Assembly: GCF_000155595.1 (NCBI RefSeq)
Contig: NZ_DS989904.1
Coordinates: 2,384,256-2,448,255, forward strand
DNA: 64,000 bases
Direction: 5' to 3'
Source of the DNA: Synechococcus sp. PCC 7335
GTDB lineage: Bacteria > Cyanobacteriota > Cyanobacteriia > Phormidesmidales > Phormidesmidaceae
The translations under genes and the position numbers were made by a program. Below, piece by piece: positions 1-9,489 of this stretch (position 1 is its first letter; the number at the start of each line of letters is the position of its first letter). The notes under the pieces are model-generated. The model saw only the letters and a program-made list of their open reading frames with translations, made no database searches and was not told the origin of the DNA.

Positions 1-135
1 ACTAAGTATCATGTTGGCGAAAATGTCGGCATTGGCGGCGATGATACTTTGTTCGCGCTAATTGATGGTGTAGTGACATTTGAACGTAAAGGCAAGAACC
101 GAAAAAAGATTAGTGTCTATCCTACTGCTGTGTAG
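1..135 (+). CDS. rpmA: Ribosomal protein L27, C-terminal part (truncated by window edge)
   Basis: The first 44 codons are open from base 1 and end at TAG 133-135. The peptide contains [16 protein letters not shown] followed by [17 protein letters not shown], which is the conserved second half of bacterial L27, a protein of the large subunit near the peptidyl-transferase centre. The N-terminal half lies outside the window. A hairpin follows 65 bases later. The family match is unambiguous from the motif; nothing can be said about rplU, which usually precedes rpmA. Confidence 0.95.
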   Translation, partial: TKYHVGENVGIGGDDTLFALIDGVVTFERKGKNRKKISVYPTAV

Positions 136-199
136 GAAGTCCTAATAGGAGCAATAGCACGCTTAGTGCAAGCTAAGTTGAACCGCAGCAATTAGATGA

Positions 200-231
200 G
201 CCCACTGTTATCGAAAATAGTGGGCTTTCAT
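200..231 (+). terminator. Probable terminator of rpmA
   Basis: GCCCACT at 200-206 pairs with AGTGGGC at 219-225 and is followed by TTTCAT. A 7-bp GC-rich stem with a short T tract downstream of rpmA suggests an intrinsic terminator. The T tract is weak. Confidence 0.55.
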
Positions 232-239
232 AATGTTAC

Positions 240-791
240 GGGGTGTTCTAAAAAGTGTTTTGGTTTCAAACAGCTATGGCATTGGCTGGTATGGGAGGAA
301 CTTCGGGAGTAGATAGATTTTGCCTGATCGAAGTTTGATTGATGAACTTTGAACGCCAGCATGGTTACACTTCTATGTAGGACGATAATCAGCTATTGAA
401 TGGAAAGCTCGATTACCTTTGATAGCAGCGGTTGTAATTAGTCACTTACCTTACCCTCTGCTACTTCGACGGTGAGCATGTTGAGATACCTAAGAAATGG
501 TGAATGTAGATTGTTGATAAAAAGAAAACCTAACTTAGAGAGCAATTGATAGTGTCGAAGCCTCGCTTATTTCTTGCTGAACTTGAGTAAAAAACTTTGT
601 TTGAAGAGCTGCTAAGTGGCATATACCTTGACCTGCTCAAGCGATGATTGGAGCTTCAGAAGTAGGGGAATAGAGAACGGCGTAGTTTACAACATCATGC
701 AATCCCGCCGCTCATACCATATCGGCTGGATTAGTCAAACCGACTTCGTAGCAGCTTTGAACAGAATTAGTAATATCGCCCTTCAACGACT
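240..791. other. 550 bases without a recognisable gene
   Basis: All six frames are broken by frequent stops. On the plus strand between about 330 and 540 there are protein-like runs in two frames (for example IEWKARLPLIAAVVISHLPYP and EHVEIPKKW) separated by stops and a frame change. This would fit an old, decayed gene, but I do not recognise a family. Confidence 0.3.
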
Positions 792-1457
792 CTAGGCAGA
801 AGAAATAGTTGGAGAGACTCCTCTGAAGTGGTTCATTTTAGCGTTGAGATGTTCAAATCCCCGTTCTGACTCAGCGGTTGGAAAGACACTTAGCCAAGGT
901 TGTAAGCGGTTCGCGCTAACCCACGGCAGCAGAATCAACCGCAGGTTGTTGAGCCAGTTCTTCCAGCCTTGTTCTATCTGCCACTCTCTCCATACTCGCT
1001 ATCGGCCAGCACTAACTCAAACTCGAAACCAAAATCACACAGCCATTGAACCATTGCCGCTGCTATCTTTGGTTTGGTGACGTGGCACTTGTCTGCCTTC
1101 AGTCGTGCTTTGGGTTTGTAGACCTCGAACGTGAGTGAAAACGTTGTGTTGTCTATCACGCCGTAGGCATTGACTGAGACGATACCGTTTTCTACCTTGC
1201 CGAGGTTGCCAGTATAGGGGTAGGACCCCGAGTCGCTTTGCGGCACTAGGGAATGCCTACTAAGACAATTGACGCTCAACATAGTCAGTCGTACGCCCTT
1301 TCTTGCGGTCGCCAGTGCCGTCTATCACTAGCGTCAGCTTGCGACCTTTCAACACCTTCAGTATGAGTTCTAAACGCCACTCTCTCAGTTGTTTAGCCTG
1401 CCACGGCGAATGGACAAGAAACTGTTGTAGCGACTGAGCATTAGGTAGTCCGTTCAC
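792..1457 (-). pseudogene. IS701-like DDE transposase remnant
   Basis: On the minus strand three fragments in different frames read like one transposase of the cyanobacterial IS701-type. An N-terminal piece (1457 down to 1269) has SLQQFLVHSPWQAKQLR and LVIDGTGDRKKG. A central piece (about 1216 down to 975) has GNLGKVENGIVSVNAYG and LVLADSEYGES. A C-terminal piece ends at TAG 792-794 with GWKNWLNNLRLILLPW and PWLSVFPTAESERGF. The DDE-type strand motifs VIDGTGD and VLADSEYG are visible. The frame changes at a 52-bp insertion (1217-1268). Sequence between the ADSEYGES motif and the C-terminal piece is missing, so part of the catalytic core is gone. The expected N-terminus upstream of 1457 is not recognisable. 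It is non-functional by inspection. Confidence 0.85.
1217..1268. repeat. 52-bp imperfect inverted repeat inserted in the transposase remnant
   Basis: The uninterrupted transposase would read VERQ-YTGNLG. Here 52 bases separate the Q and Y codons. The insert carries GTAGG at 1220-1224 and CCTAC at 1256-1260 as outer arms, the local palindrome GGGGTAGGACCCC at 1217-1229, and the text GGGAATGCCTAC that resembles small dispersed repeats of cyanobacterial genomes. Removing it restores the frame, so it looks like a late insertion of a short mobile or palindromic repeat. Confidence 0.6.
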
Positions 1458-1532
1458 TTAGCGATCGCCAGTAGTGACTTGCGTGGCAGCTCAGCTATCG
1501 CGCCAACGTGCAGGTGCTTGAATTACGCCTAG

Positions 1533-2519
1533 TTAACGCTTGATCCGATCACGTAGATCCGCCAAGTCTGTATACGAGTCAGCTATGTCAATTAAGCTAT
1601 CGCTTGTCATAGACTGTAGGCTAACGACCTCAATGAATGTACCGCGCTGACTTAACACCTGTAGAGCGTAGGCTAGGTTACCATCACCACCTAGCAATGT
1701 GATGTTTGAGCAATACTCTGAAATACGCATCATGTCGACAGCCATCTCTACATGCATATTTGCCTTACGAGAGCCGTCGGGTAGATTAGTGAGTTCTTTA
1801 CTGACGACGCGATGACCATGGCGGTTTAGCCATAGCAAAAAACCACGCTGCTTTTCATTTTGAGGATCCACGCCTGTATAGAAATACGCTCTTAGCAGAC
1901 GACGACCTCTGACCAAAGAGGTTAGGAGACGCCGGTAGTCTACTTCTATGTTTAGATGAGAAGCTGCATAGAAGAGGTTGGAGCCATCAATAAAGATGGT
2001 AATGAGATCGTTACTTTGGACCACAGCTTGAGAATTCTCTGACAGGTTAGGTTGAGACTTGCTGGTCTTTCTATCTAATTTAAGGGAGTTGGCGGTAGTA
2101 TCACGAGCCCTTTTTCTACTTGATGTTTTGGGGGGCTCAGGCGAAGAAGCGCTATCGCTACTCCGCTTAGAAGAGAAATCAGACGATGGAGGTCGAGAGG
2201 GAGTACTCGGTTTACTAATAATCTTTCTTCTAGAGCGGGCCTTTCTGGCTACATCTGTGCTTGATGGCTTGTCAGAGGATTGAGCAGTGATTTCCTTTGA
2301 AGGAGCAGGGGCTAAAGAGGTAGAGGGCACTAAGGCGAATTCGTCAACACCGACCTCCAACTCAGTTTCGGCCCTTACCACAGAGCTGTCGATAGCATCA
2401 GCCTTGTGGTTGAACATCTCATTTTGGTTGGCATCACGACTGTTGCGCTCGTCAGCTTTTCTCATGTCAGACTGAGGCGTTACCTCTGTTTTGGCTGAGT
2501 TAGTATCAGATATCTTCAA
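1533..2519 (-). CDS. LabA-like NYN-domain protein with a low-complexity N-terminus
   Basis: This 328-residue protein has two parts. Residues 1 to about 170 are Ser/Lys/Arg-rich and probably disordered. The C-terminal half is a NYN (PIN-like, DUF88) domain: FIDGSNLFYAA near its start, KANMHVEMAVDMM in the middle, and LLGGDGN followed by VVSLQSMTSDSLIDIAD near the end. The last block matches the LabA group, named from a Synechococcus gene that affects circadian output. Related proteins usually have GDGDF at the third acidic site; here it is D279-G-N281, so one acidic residue is replaced. Nuclease activity is therefore uncertain. The gene is divergent from the DNA ligase at 2640, with 120 bases between starts. 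Confidence 0.8.
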   Translation of the reverse strand: MKISDTNSAKTEVTPQSDMRKADERNSRDANQNEMFNHKADAIDSSVVRAETELEVGVDEFALVPSTSLAPAPSKEITAQSSDKPSSTDVARKARSRRKIISKPSTPSRPPSSDFSSKRSSDSASSPEPPKTSSRKRARDTTANSLKLDRKTSKSQPNLSENSQAVVQSNDLITIFIDGSNLFYAASHLNIEVDYRRLLTSLVRGRRLLRAYFYTGVDPQNEKQRGFLLWLNRHGHRVVSKELTNLPDGSRKANMHVEMAVDMMRISEYCSNITLLGGDGNLAYALQVLSQRGTFIEVVSLQSMTSDSLIDIADSYTDLADLRDRIKR

Positions 2520-2639
2520 TGGGACTCTAGATATATCAAAATGTTGCGAACTTTAACATCGTAATGGGTGAGTACTTACCTTTCTAAAATGTCAGCAAAT
2601 AATTTAATGAATGCCCAAGGATACGACTACTAGAAGAGC

Positions 2640-4292
2640 ATGAGACGATTTACACAGCTGTTTTTAGATGTAGATGCCACCACGTCGACGAACGCAAAAG
2701 TGAACGCTATCCAGCAGTACTTTCATGACGAGAGTCCGAGAAATGCCATATGGGCGCTTTACCTGCTGATGAGCAAAACTCGCAAACGGCTGATCACCTC
2801 TCGGGTGCTGCGCGAGATATTTTTACAGATCTCAGAGATACCAGAATGGCTGTTTGAAGAGAGTGCGTCGCATGTAGGAGATACCGCAGAAACGATCGCG
2901 TTACTACTACGTGATACCCCGATCGAATCAACGGGAACTTCAACAGCCGGAGGCGAGACCCCTTTATACGAGTGGATGGAATCGGTAATTCCCCAGGTAA
3001 AGGAGATCAAGGACGAGCAAAGCGATCGCCTCAAGCATCTAGTCATTGACTGGTGGGCCAATTTACAAGATGACGAAATTTTTGTGCTGAACAAGGTACT
3101 CACCGGTGCTTTTCGAATGGGGGCAAGTGCAAAGCTAGTGATCAAAGCGCTAGCAGCGGAGTATGGATTGAGCGAGGCGGTATTAACTCACCGGCTGATG
3201 GGCAACATTGAGACGACTAGCGAGTTCTATCAAGCTTTGATCGATCCGGATGAAACAGATGCGAGTCCAAGCCGACCTTATCCCTTCTTTCTCGCAGCGC
3301 CCATTGATGTTGAGAAGTTTGCTACTGAGCCGATGGACCACTGGCAGGCAGAGTGGAAATGGGATGGTATTCGTGCGCAGCTTATCTACCGGCAAAATCA
3401 GCTATTTACCTGGTCGCGTGGAGAGGACTTGATTACCCATCAGTTTCCTGAATTTGAGGCGGCAATCGGTGTGATGCCTGAGGGAACCGTGTTAGACGGA
3501 GAGATTGTCTGTTGGGACGGTGAAAAACCGCTGGACTTTAACTTTTTGCAGAAGCGGCTTGGGCGAAAGCGGGTGACCAAAAAGCTAATGGCAGAAAACC
3601 CGGTACACTTCATTGCTTACGACTTACTAGAAAAGGCGGGTAAGGATATTCGAGAGATGCCTTTGCAAGCAAGACGAGCAGCAATGACAGACCTACTCGA
3701 TCGGCATCCGACTGAGGTCATTAGCTATGCAAAGCCGCTGACGTTCAAAACGTTTGAGGCATTAGAAGATTGGCGATCGCAATCGAGAGATCAGGGCGCA
3801 GAAGGTCTAATGCTAAAAGCGCTAGACAGTCCTTACTTAGTTGGTAGGAAGCGCGGCTACTGGTGGAAGCACAAAGTGGATCCAATGACATTAGATGCCG
3901 TGATGATTTATGCCCAGGCAGGCACTGGTAAGCGCTCTAACCTTTTTACTGATTACACATTTGCGCTGTGGAAAGGCGATACGCTAGTGCCCTTTACCAA
4001 AGCCTATTCTGGTCTAGACAATGCTGAAATTGAAAAACTAGACCGATGGATTCGCCGACATACGACTGAAAAGTTTGGCCCTGTGCGTTCGGTCGAGCCG
4101 TTCCATGTCTTTGAGATTGGCTTTGAGGGTATTGCCGAATCGAAGCGGCATAAGTCGGGAATTGCCGTACGGTTTCCTAGAATTTTGCGCTGGCGTACAG
4201 ATAAACCAATGGCAGAAGCGGATACGTTAGAGAGTGCGATCGCGTTGCTAGACAACCGGGTTTTGACTTCATCGAACGCTTCTACGAAATAA
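2640..4292 (+). CDS. ATP-dependent DNA ligase
   Basis: This is a 550-residue member of the ATP-dependent ligase family (COG1793 type), which seals nicks through an enzyme-AMP intermediate. The nucleotidyltransferase motif I is W-K-W-D-G-I-R with the adenylated lysine at K240. Further motifs are LDGEIVCWDG, FIAYDLLE, EGLMLKA and WWKHKVDPMTLDAV. The N-terminal 200 residues match the helical DNA-binding domain. The C-terminal OB-fold follows and ends RFPRILRWR. Cyanobacteria rely on an NAD-dependent LigA for replication, so this second ligase is probably a repair enzyme (inference). The start was chosen because MRRFTQLFLDVD is the usual N-terminus. The IS630 element lies immediately downstream, its left end about 15 bases after the stop. 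Confidence 0.92.
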   Translation: MRRFTQLFLDVDATTSTNAKVNAIQQYFHDESPRNAIWALYLLMSKTRKRLITSRVLREIFLQISEIPEWLFEESASHVGDTAETIALLLRDTPIESTGTSTAGGETPLYEWMESVIPQVKEIKDEQSDRLKHLVIDWWANLQDDEIFVLNKVLTGAFRMGASAKLVIKALAAEYGLSEAVLTHRLMGNIETTSEFYQALIDPDETDASPSRPYPFFLAAPIDVEKFATEPMDHWQAEWKWDGIRAQLIYRQNQLFTWSRGEDLITHQFPEFEAAIGVMPEGTVLDGEIVCWDGEKPLDFNFLQKRLGRKRVTKKLMAENPVHFIAYDLLEKAGKDIREMPLQARRAAMTDLLDRHPTEVISYAKPLTFKTFEALEDWRSQSRDQGAEGLMLKALDSPYLVGRKRGYWWKHKVDPMTLDAVMIYAQAGTGKRSNLFTDYTFALWKGDTLVPFTKAYSGLDNAEIEKLDRWIRRHTTEKFGPVRSVEPFHVFEIGFEGIAESKRHKSGIAVRFPRILRWRTDKPMAEADTLESAIALLDNRVLTSSNASTK

Positions 4293-4399
4293 CCGTAAGC
4301 TGAGATATAGCCATCCGGTATAAAAAGCGAAAAGCTGCACTAGCGGTCGAACTAACCCGAACAAGGAGAAATAGAATAGGGTTAGCAATGCTCTAATGC

Positions 4400-5490
4400 G
4401 TGGTTACAGCGATGGATAAGGCGTTTGTTCGAGAGACTGCGGCTGTTGATAAAGTTGAGCAGATAGCCGAGCTCAAAGCGTTCATCCGTAAGGAACGAGA
4501 TGCGCGTCAGGTGAAGAAGGCGCTGGCGGTCAAACTGTTGTACGAAGGGCACGGCTATCAAGGCGTCGTCGATGTTCTGAATGTATCGCTCGGCGCTATC
4601 AGCGAATGGAAGCAGTTGTACGAAGCGTCCGGGCTAGCTGGGTTTGTTCCCCAGCACAAGGGCAAGAAGAGCTTTCTAAGTGGTGCTGAGAAAGCAGCGG
4701 TGCTGGCTTGGCTAGGTAGCAAACGTATCTGGACGCTCGGCGAGCTAGAGAGTCATCTGGCAGAAGACTACGATGTGGTCTATGCCTCGAAACAGAGCTA
4801 CTACGACCTGTTCGAGTCAGCGGGTATCACCTGGAAGAAGACAAGCAAAGTCAACCCGAAGGGCGATGCTGAGGCGGTGGCGGCAAAAAAGCCGACATCG
4901 AGCGCTGCTTGGCGCACTACCGAGACGAGATAGGGCGTGGGCAGCTCAGAGTGCTGTTCATGGATGAATGTCACCTGATGAGTGCTGACCTGGAAGGCTA
5001 CGTTTGGGGTACTAGAGGTCAGCGCGTCGAGGTGCCGATTGTGAACGAACGCGACCGGCAAACTTACTACGGTGCGCTCGACTTGCTGAGCAAGCGCGTG
5101 TTGTTTGGGGCTTACGGCGCTGGCAACACGGCTAACACCATCGCCTACTTGCGGTACTTACAAGTGCAGTTCCCACAGCAAAGACTACTGTTGCTATGGG
5201 ATGGGGCGAGCTACCATAGAGCTCATGAGATTCGAGACTTCCTAGCACGGACCAACGACGGCCTACCAGCGTCGCAGTGGCCGATTCACTGCATTCAGTT
5301 TGCGCCCAACGACCCGACTCAGAATCCGATTGAAGATGTTTGGCTACAGGCAAAGAACAGTGTGCGACGATTGGCAGGACTGAAGCCATCATTCAAAGGC
5401 GTCAAGTTCTTGTTCGAGCAATTCTTGTCGCTGGAAGTCTTCGACTTTCCCAAGATGCACATGTACGGCTCGTTTTCACAAATCATCTAG
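4400..5490 (+). CDS. IS630 transposase, made by -1 frameshift from two ORFs
   Basis: The first phase runs from the GTG at 4400 to 4933; an in-frame ATG lies at 4412. It encodes a helix-turn-helix region (VKLLYEGHGYQGVVDVLNV, GAISEWKQLYE) and the linker before the catalytic domain. The second phase reads on to 5490 and holds the DDE domain: FMDECHLMSADLEGYVWG (first D), LLLWDGASYHRA (second D) and NDPTQNPIEDVW (the E). The open frame after the shift begins ADIERC, directly at the A AAA AAG heptamer 4885-4891. Without the shift the first product is a 177-residue protein lacking all three catalytic residues. IS630 members are known to use this type of control. Confidence 0.85.
4885..4891 (+). 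promoter_or_regulatory. A AAA AAG slippery heptamer for -1 frameshifting
   Basis: The zero-frame codons are GCA AAA AAG, so the heptamer is in the correct X XXY YYZ register. Slipping back by one base continues the protein as ADIERCLAHYRDE into the DDE domain. Confidence 0.75.
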
Positions 5491-5521
5491 GATGGCTATA
5501 GAGCTAACGTGAGCTAAAACC

Positions 5522-5920
5522 CTAGCGCATTCTAATTTCGCCGCGCTCTCTAATCTGCTTGGATTGGGTCGGAACGGTAAGCTGACAGATCCAGTCACCC
5601 GTTTTACCGGTTAAAAAAGGAACGATACTGCCGTCACTTGCCAAAATACGATTGCGATCACGACAGTTGTATAGCTCTAGTGGCTGCTTGACGCCATCTA
5701 TACTAACGATAGTGCGATATTCCCAATAGCTTTTGGCGCTGCGGCGAATACTATTAACACAGACCCGATGACCATTGAAGAGTTGGCAGATATCTTGCTC
5801 GGCAGACGTATTAACCACGTTTAGTAACCACACGGCAAAGGGAAGCGCTAGCATCGCAATGACCACGGCCCACCAAACCGATAAAAACTTATCAACAAGC
5901 AGAGATTTCAAGGAGAGCAT
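5522..5920 (-). CDS. Hypothetical membrane-anchored protein, 132 aa
   Basis: I do not recognise a family. One strongly hydrophobic segment near residues 13-38 (VWWAVVIAMLALPFAVWLL) is followed by a soluble part of about 95 residues with four cysteines (in DICQLF, RVCVN, YNCRD and DWICQL), so a periplasmic or lumenal domain with two disulfides is possible. The start ATG follows the purine run AAGGAGAG in the right orientation only weakly. The gene converges on the IS630 right end 20 bases away. Confidence 0.6.
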   Translation of the reverse strand: MLSLKSLLVDKFLSVWWAVVIAMLALPFAVWLLNVVNTSAEQDICQLFNGHRVCVNSIRRSAKSYWEYRTIVSIDGVKQPLELYNCRDRNRILASDGSIVPFLTGKTGDWICQLTVPTQSKQIRERGEIRMR

Positions 5921-6238
5921 TAACGCAGTGCCAAGAGCTTTGAGCTTTTTTGGAGCTTTCCTAAGAGTCTACCGCTTTCTTTAGCTTGAATGTATAGCAG
6001 CCTGTTTGTATAGCAGCCATCATTTGCAGCTTCGGACAGTTGCTAAAATGACCGTTCTCAATTCTCTTCAGTCTACAGGCACTCGCTAGCTTTATACTTG
6101 CTAGCCCTGCACCCTAGCTCTACTCGCTCTGCTGAGTTTATCGCCCGCAGAGTTCTGTCTCTTCTCATGCATGGCAGCAACCTTTGCTCTGAACCTTTCT
6201 TCTATTACTACTTCTAAACCTATCATCTGACTCTAGTC
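5921..6238. other. Intergenic region with a short tandem repeat
   Basis: This divergent spacer of 318 bases holds TGTATAGCAGCC at 5991-6002 and again at 6007-6018, a 16-base period. No other gene or clear promoter is visible. Confidence 0.4.
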
Positions 6239-7186
6239 ATGACTGCTCAAACCATTCCCGTTTTAGACCTCAAGGATTTCAGTTCAGAAGATGGCAGCGG
6301 TAAGCGCGAGGCCTTTGTTTTAGCCTTGGGGGAGGCGCTCTGCGATCTAGGTTTCTTCATCCTAGTCAATCATGGTATAGAGCAGCGCTTGATCGATACA
6401 GCCTACGGTGCGGCGGAGGCTTTTTTCGCGCTGCCTGAATCAACAAAGGCACAATATGCGATCGCTCAGATGAAAGGTCAGCGCGGGTTCACTCAGTTTG
6501 GTAAAGAACATGCCAAAAACAGTACCGCTCCTGATCTTAAAGAGTTTTGGCACCTGGGCAGAGAGCGACCTACCGCTCACCCTGTTGGATATCCGAACAA
6601 TCTATGGCCCAAAGAAGTCCCACAGTTTCGACCCACTATGACGGCTCTATTCGACCAGCTCGAAACCTGTGCCTGTCAGCTTATGCAGGCTTGCGCTCAA
6701 TACCTACAGCAGCCTGAAAGTTTCTTTTCCAAGCAAGTAACCGAAGGCCAAACTATTCTGCGAATCATTCACTACCCCCCTATCCCAGCGGATGCTATTC
6801 CGGCTAGCCAGCGCGCTGCTCCTCACGAAGATATCAACTTAATCACCCTGCTGTGCGAAGCGACAACGCCTGGACTAGAGTTACTTCAATCGAACGGAGA
6901 ATGGCTGCCCGTACATAGTGCGCCTGGAGAGATCATCGTTGATACGGGTGATATGCTGCAGTCACTGAGCAACGGTCTTCTCAAAAGCACCACTCATCGC
7001 GTGACTAATCCGACTAGCAGCCGCGATCGCCGCTTTTCGATGCCCTTTTTTGTTCACCCTCGCCCAGATTTTGATCTCACACCACTTTCTAGCTGTATCG
7101 AAAGAACTGGCGGCAACCAACTCTTTCCAGCTCAAACTGCCGAAGAATATTTGCAACAGAGATTGAAGGAGATTGGCCTAGCCTAA
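6239..7186 (+). CDS. 2-oxoglutarate/Fe(II)-dependent dioxygenase, isopenicillin N synthase-like
   Basis: This 315-residue protein begins with the DIOX_N-type block (IPVLDLKDFS, LGFFILVNHGI, AEAFFALP). The double-stranded beta-helix core shows the iron triad: H and D in PHEDINLITLL, and H in KSTTHRV. The RRFSMPFF block carries the arginine that binds 2-oxoglutarate in this family. Length and motif spacing match plant and bacterial isopenicillin-N-synthase-like oxygenases. The substrate cannot be told from sequence. The FTR1 gene starts 75 bases downstream on the same strand, so co-transcription is possible. Confidence 0.88.
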   Translation: MTAQTIPVLDLKDFSSEDGSGKREAFVLALGEALCDLGFFILVNHGIEQRLIDTAYGAAEAFFALPESTKAQYAIAQMKGQRGFTQFGKEHAKNSTAPDLKEFWHLGRERPTAHPVGYPNNLWPKEVPQFRPTMTALFDQLETCACQLMQACAQYLQQPESFFSKQVTEGQTILRIIHYPPIPADAIPASQRAAPHEDINLITLLCEATTPGLELLQSNGEWLPVHSAPGEIIVDTGDMLQSLSNGLLKSTTHRVTNPTSSRDRRFSMPFFVHPRPDFDLTPLSSCIERTGGNQLFPAQTAEEYLQQRLKEIGLA

Positions 7187-7260
7187 TGTCTTAATTCTCT
7201 CAACCGGACGAATACAAGTCATAATCGATCATAGCCCGCTTAGCGACACGAACTGTTGTT

Positions 7261-8184
7261 ATGGATTTCTCCTCAGCTATTCCTACCTTCGTAGTCACGC
7301 TTAGAGAAGGTGTAGAAGCAGCCCTAGTTGTCGGCATTGTCCTTGCTTGCCTGAACAAAGCAAACCGTACCGAACTGAACAGGTGGGTATACGCAGGCGT
7401 AGCCGCGGGTATTGCAGGTAGCGTATTGATCGGTATTTTCCTAGGCCTTACCCTGGTGCAGGTACAATACACTGCCCCTGCCCTTCAAGGATTGCTTAAG
7501 CCATTACTAGGCGTTCTTTTTGGTAGCGTAGCTATTGTCATGCTGAGCTGGATGCTGATCTGGATGACGCAGCAAGCTAGGAATATGAAAGGAGAAGTAG
7601 AAGGATCTTTGAAAAATGCTTTAGCTGACTCAGAAGGGGCAAATATTAGCGTCTTTAGCCTGGTATGTATTGCGGTATTGCGCGAAGGCTTCGAGACTGT
7701 TCTTTTTCTATTTAGTAACTTAGAGCAAAGCCTAGCTGGCATCAGCGGCGCTATAGCTGGCCTTAGTGGCGCGTTCTTGATCGGCATTGCCCTCTTTAAA
7801 TTTGGCGTGCGGATTAACCTCAAACTATTCTTTCAAACAATGGGTGTTTTTCTGTTGTTGATCGTGGCCGGACTAGTCGTCTCCGTCTTCAAGAACCTAG
7901 ACGCTGCCTTCACGGCCATTAGCATGCTCAAGCCCGAACTAGATTTGTGTATCAGCAATCAATCGTGCATCCTAGGTCCGCAGTTATGGGATGCCAGTGG
8001 ATTCTTACCTGACAAACGCTTTCCTGGTATCTTGCTCAAAACGCTATTGGGCTATCGCGATCACATCTATTTACTACAGGCGATCGCCTACGCCAGCTTC
8101 TTAATAGGTGTAGGCAGTCGCTACTTCCGTAGCCTTGGCATCCTCGACCAATCTCGTCAGATTGAGCGAGCAACTAATCAGTGA
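7261..8184 (+). CDS. FTR1-family high-affinity iron permease
   Basis: This 307-residue integral membrane protein has about seven hydrophobic segments. It carries the two REGxE signatures of the FTR1/EfeU family: R17-EGVE21 in the first helix and R141-EGFE145 in the fourth. These glutamates line the iron path in characterised members. The last 60 residues contain a cysteine pair (LCISNQSCILG) in a loop before the final helix. No ferroxidase or EfeO partner is adjacent; the upstream neighbour is an Fe(II)-dependent oxygenase. The start ATG at 7261 is the only one that keeps the first REGVE helix intact. Confidence 0.9.
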   Translation: MDFSSAIPTFVVTLREGVEAALVVGIVLACLNKANRTELNRWVYAGVAAGIAGSVLIGIFLGLTLVQVQYTAPALQGLLKPLLGVLFGSVAIVMLSWMLIWMTQQARNMKGEVEGSLKNALADSEGANISVFSLVCIAVLREGFETVLFLFSNLEQSLAGISGAIAGLSGAFLIGIALFKFGVRINLKLFFQTMGVFLLLIVAGLVVSVFKNLDAAFTAISMLKPELDLCISNQSCILGPQLWDASGFLPDKRFPGILLKTLLGYRDHIYLLQAIAYASFLIGVGSRYFRSLGILDQSRQIERATNQ

Positions 8185-8202
8185 CAAGTCCACAAAAAAA
8201 TA

Positions 8203-8234
8203 TAGCGTTTCTCAGGTTCATTCGAGAAACGCTA
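8203..8234 (+). terminator. Hairpin after the FTR1 gene
   Basis: TAGCGTTTCTC (8203-8213) pairs perfectly with GAGAAACGCTA (8224-8234) across a 10-base loop. It sits 19 bases after the stop and between convergent genes, so it may terminate transcription from both sides, though no T tract follows. Similar hairpins occur at 28619-28648 and 51280-51303. Confidence 0.5.
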
Positions 8235-8346
8235 CAGCCTTTCATGAGGTGCTCGGTGAGCATAAAGAAAGGATTAGCTTCAGGCTATGCAGCTATAGGG
8301 GCTTAGACATGGGCTTAGTTCAAAAGAACGTTGAAGCAGAACCAGC

Positions 8347-9417
<1,071 letters not shown>

Positions 9418-9489
9418 TTATCAAACGGAGGGGTTGCGGGGTAGGGGCAGTAATATATACCTTTAGTCCTTGAATGGTGAGTCCTTAAA

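Larger units (their letters stand above)
4308..5498 (+). mobile_element. IS630-family insertion sequence, apparently complete
   Basis: TATAGCCATCC at 4306-4316 and its exact reverse complement at 5490-5500 bracket a two-phase transposase gene. IS630 elements insert at TA and duplicate it; the outer TA at 4306-4307 and at 5499-5500 fits that, giving an element of about 1.19 kb. The transposase stop codon (5488-5490) touches the right inverted repeat, so the element is compact. No internal stop or deletion is seen apart from the -1 phase change expected for a programmed frameshift. Confidence 0.85.

Noticed and set aside
240-790. Possible coding gene or structured RNA near the left end
   Set aside because: Stops in every frame and only short protein-like fragments; no RNA family was recognised. 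Kept as a spacer description.
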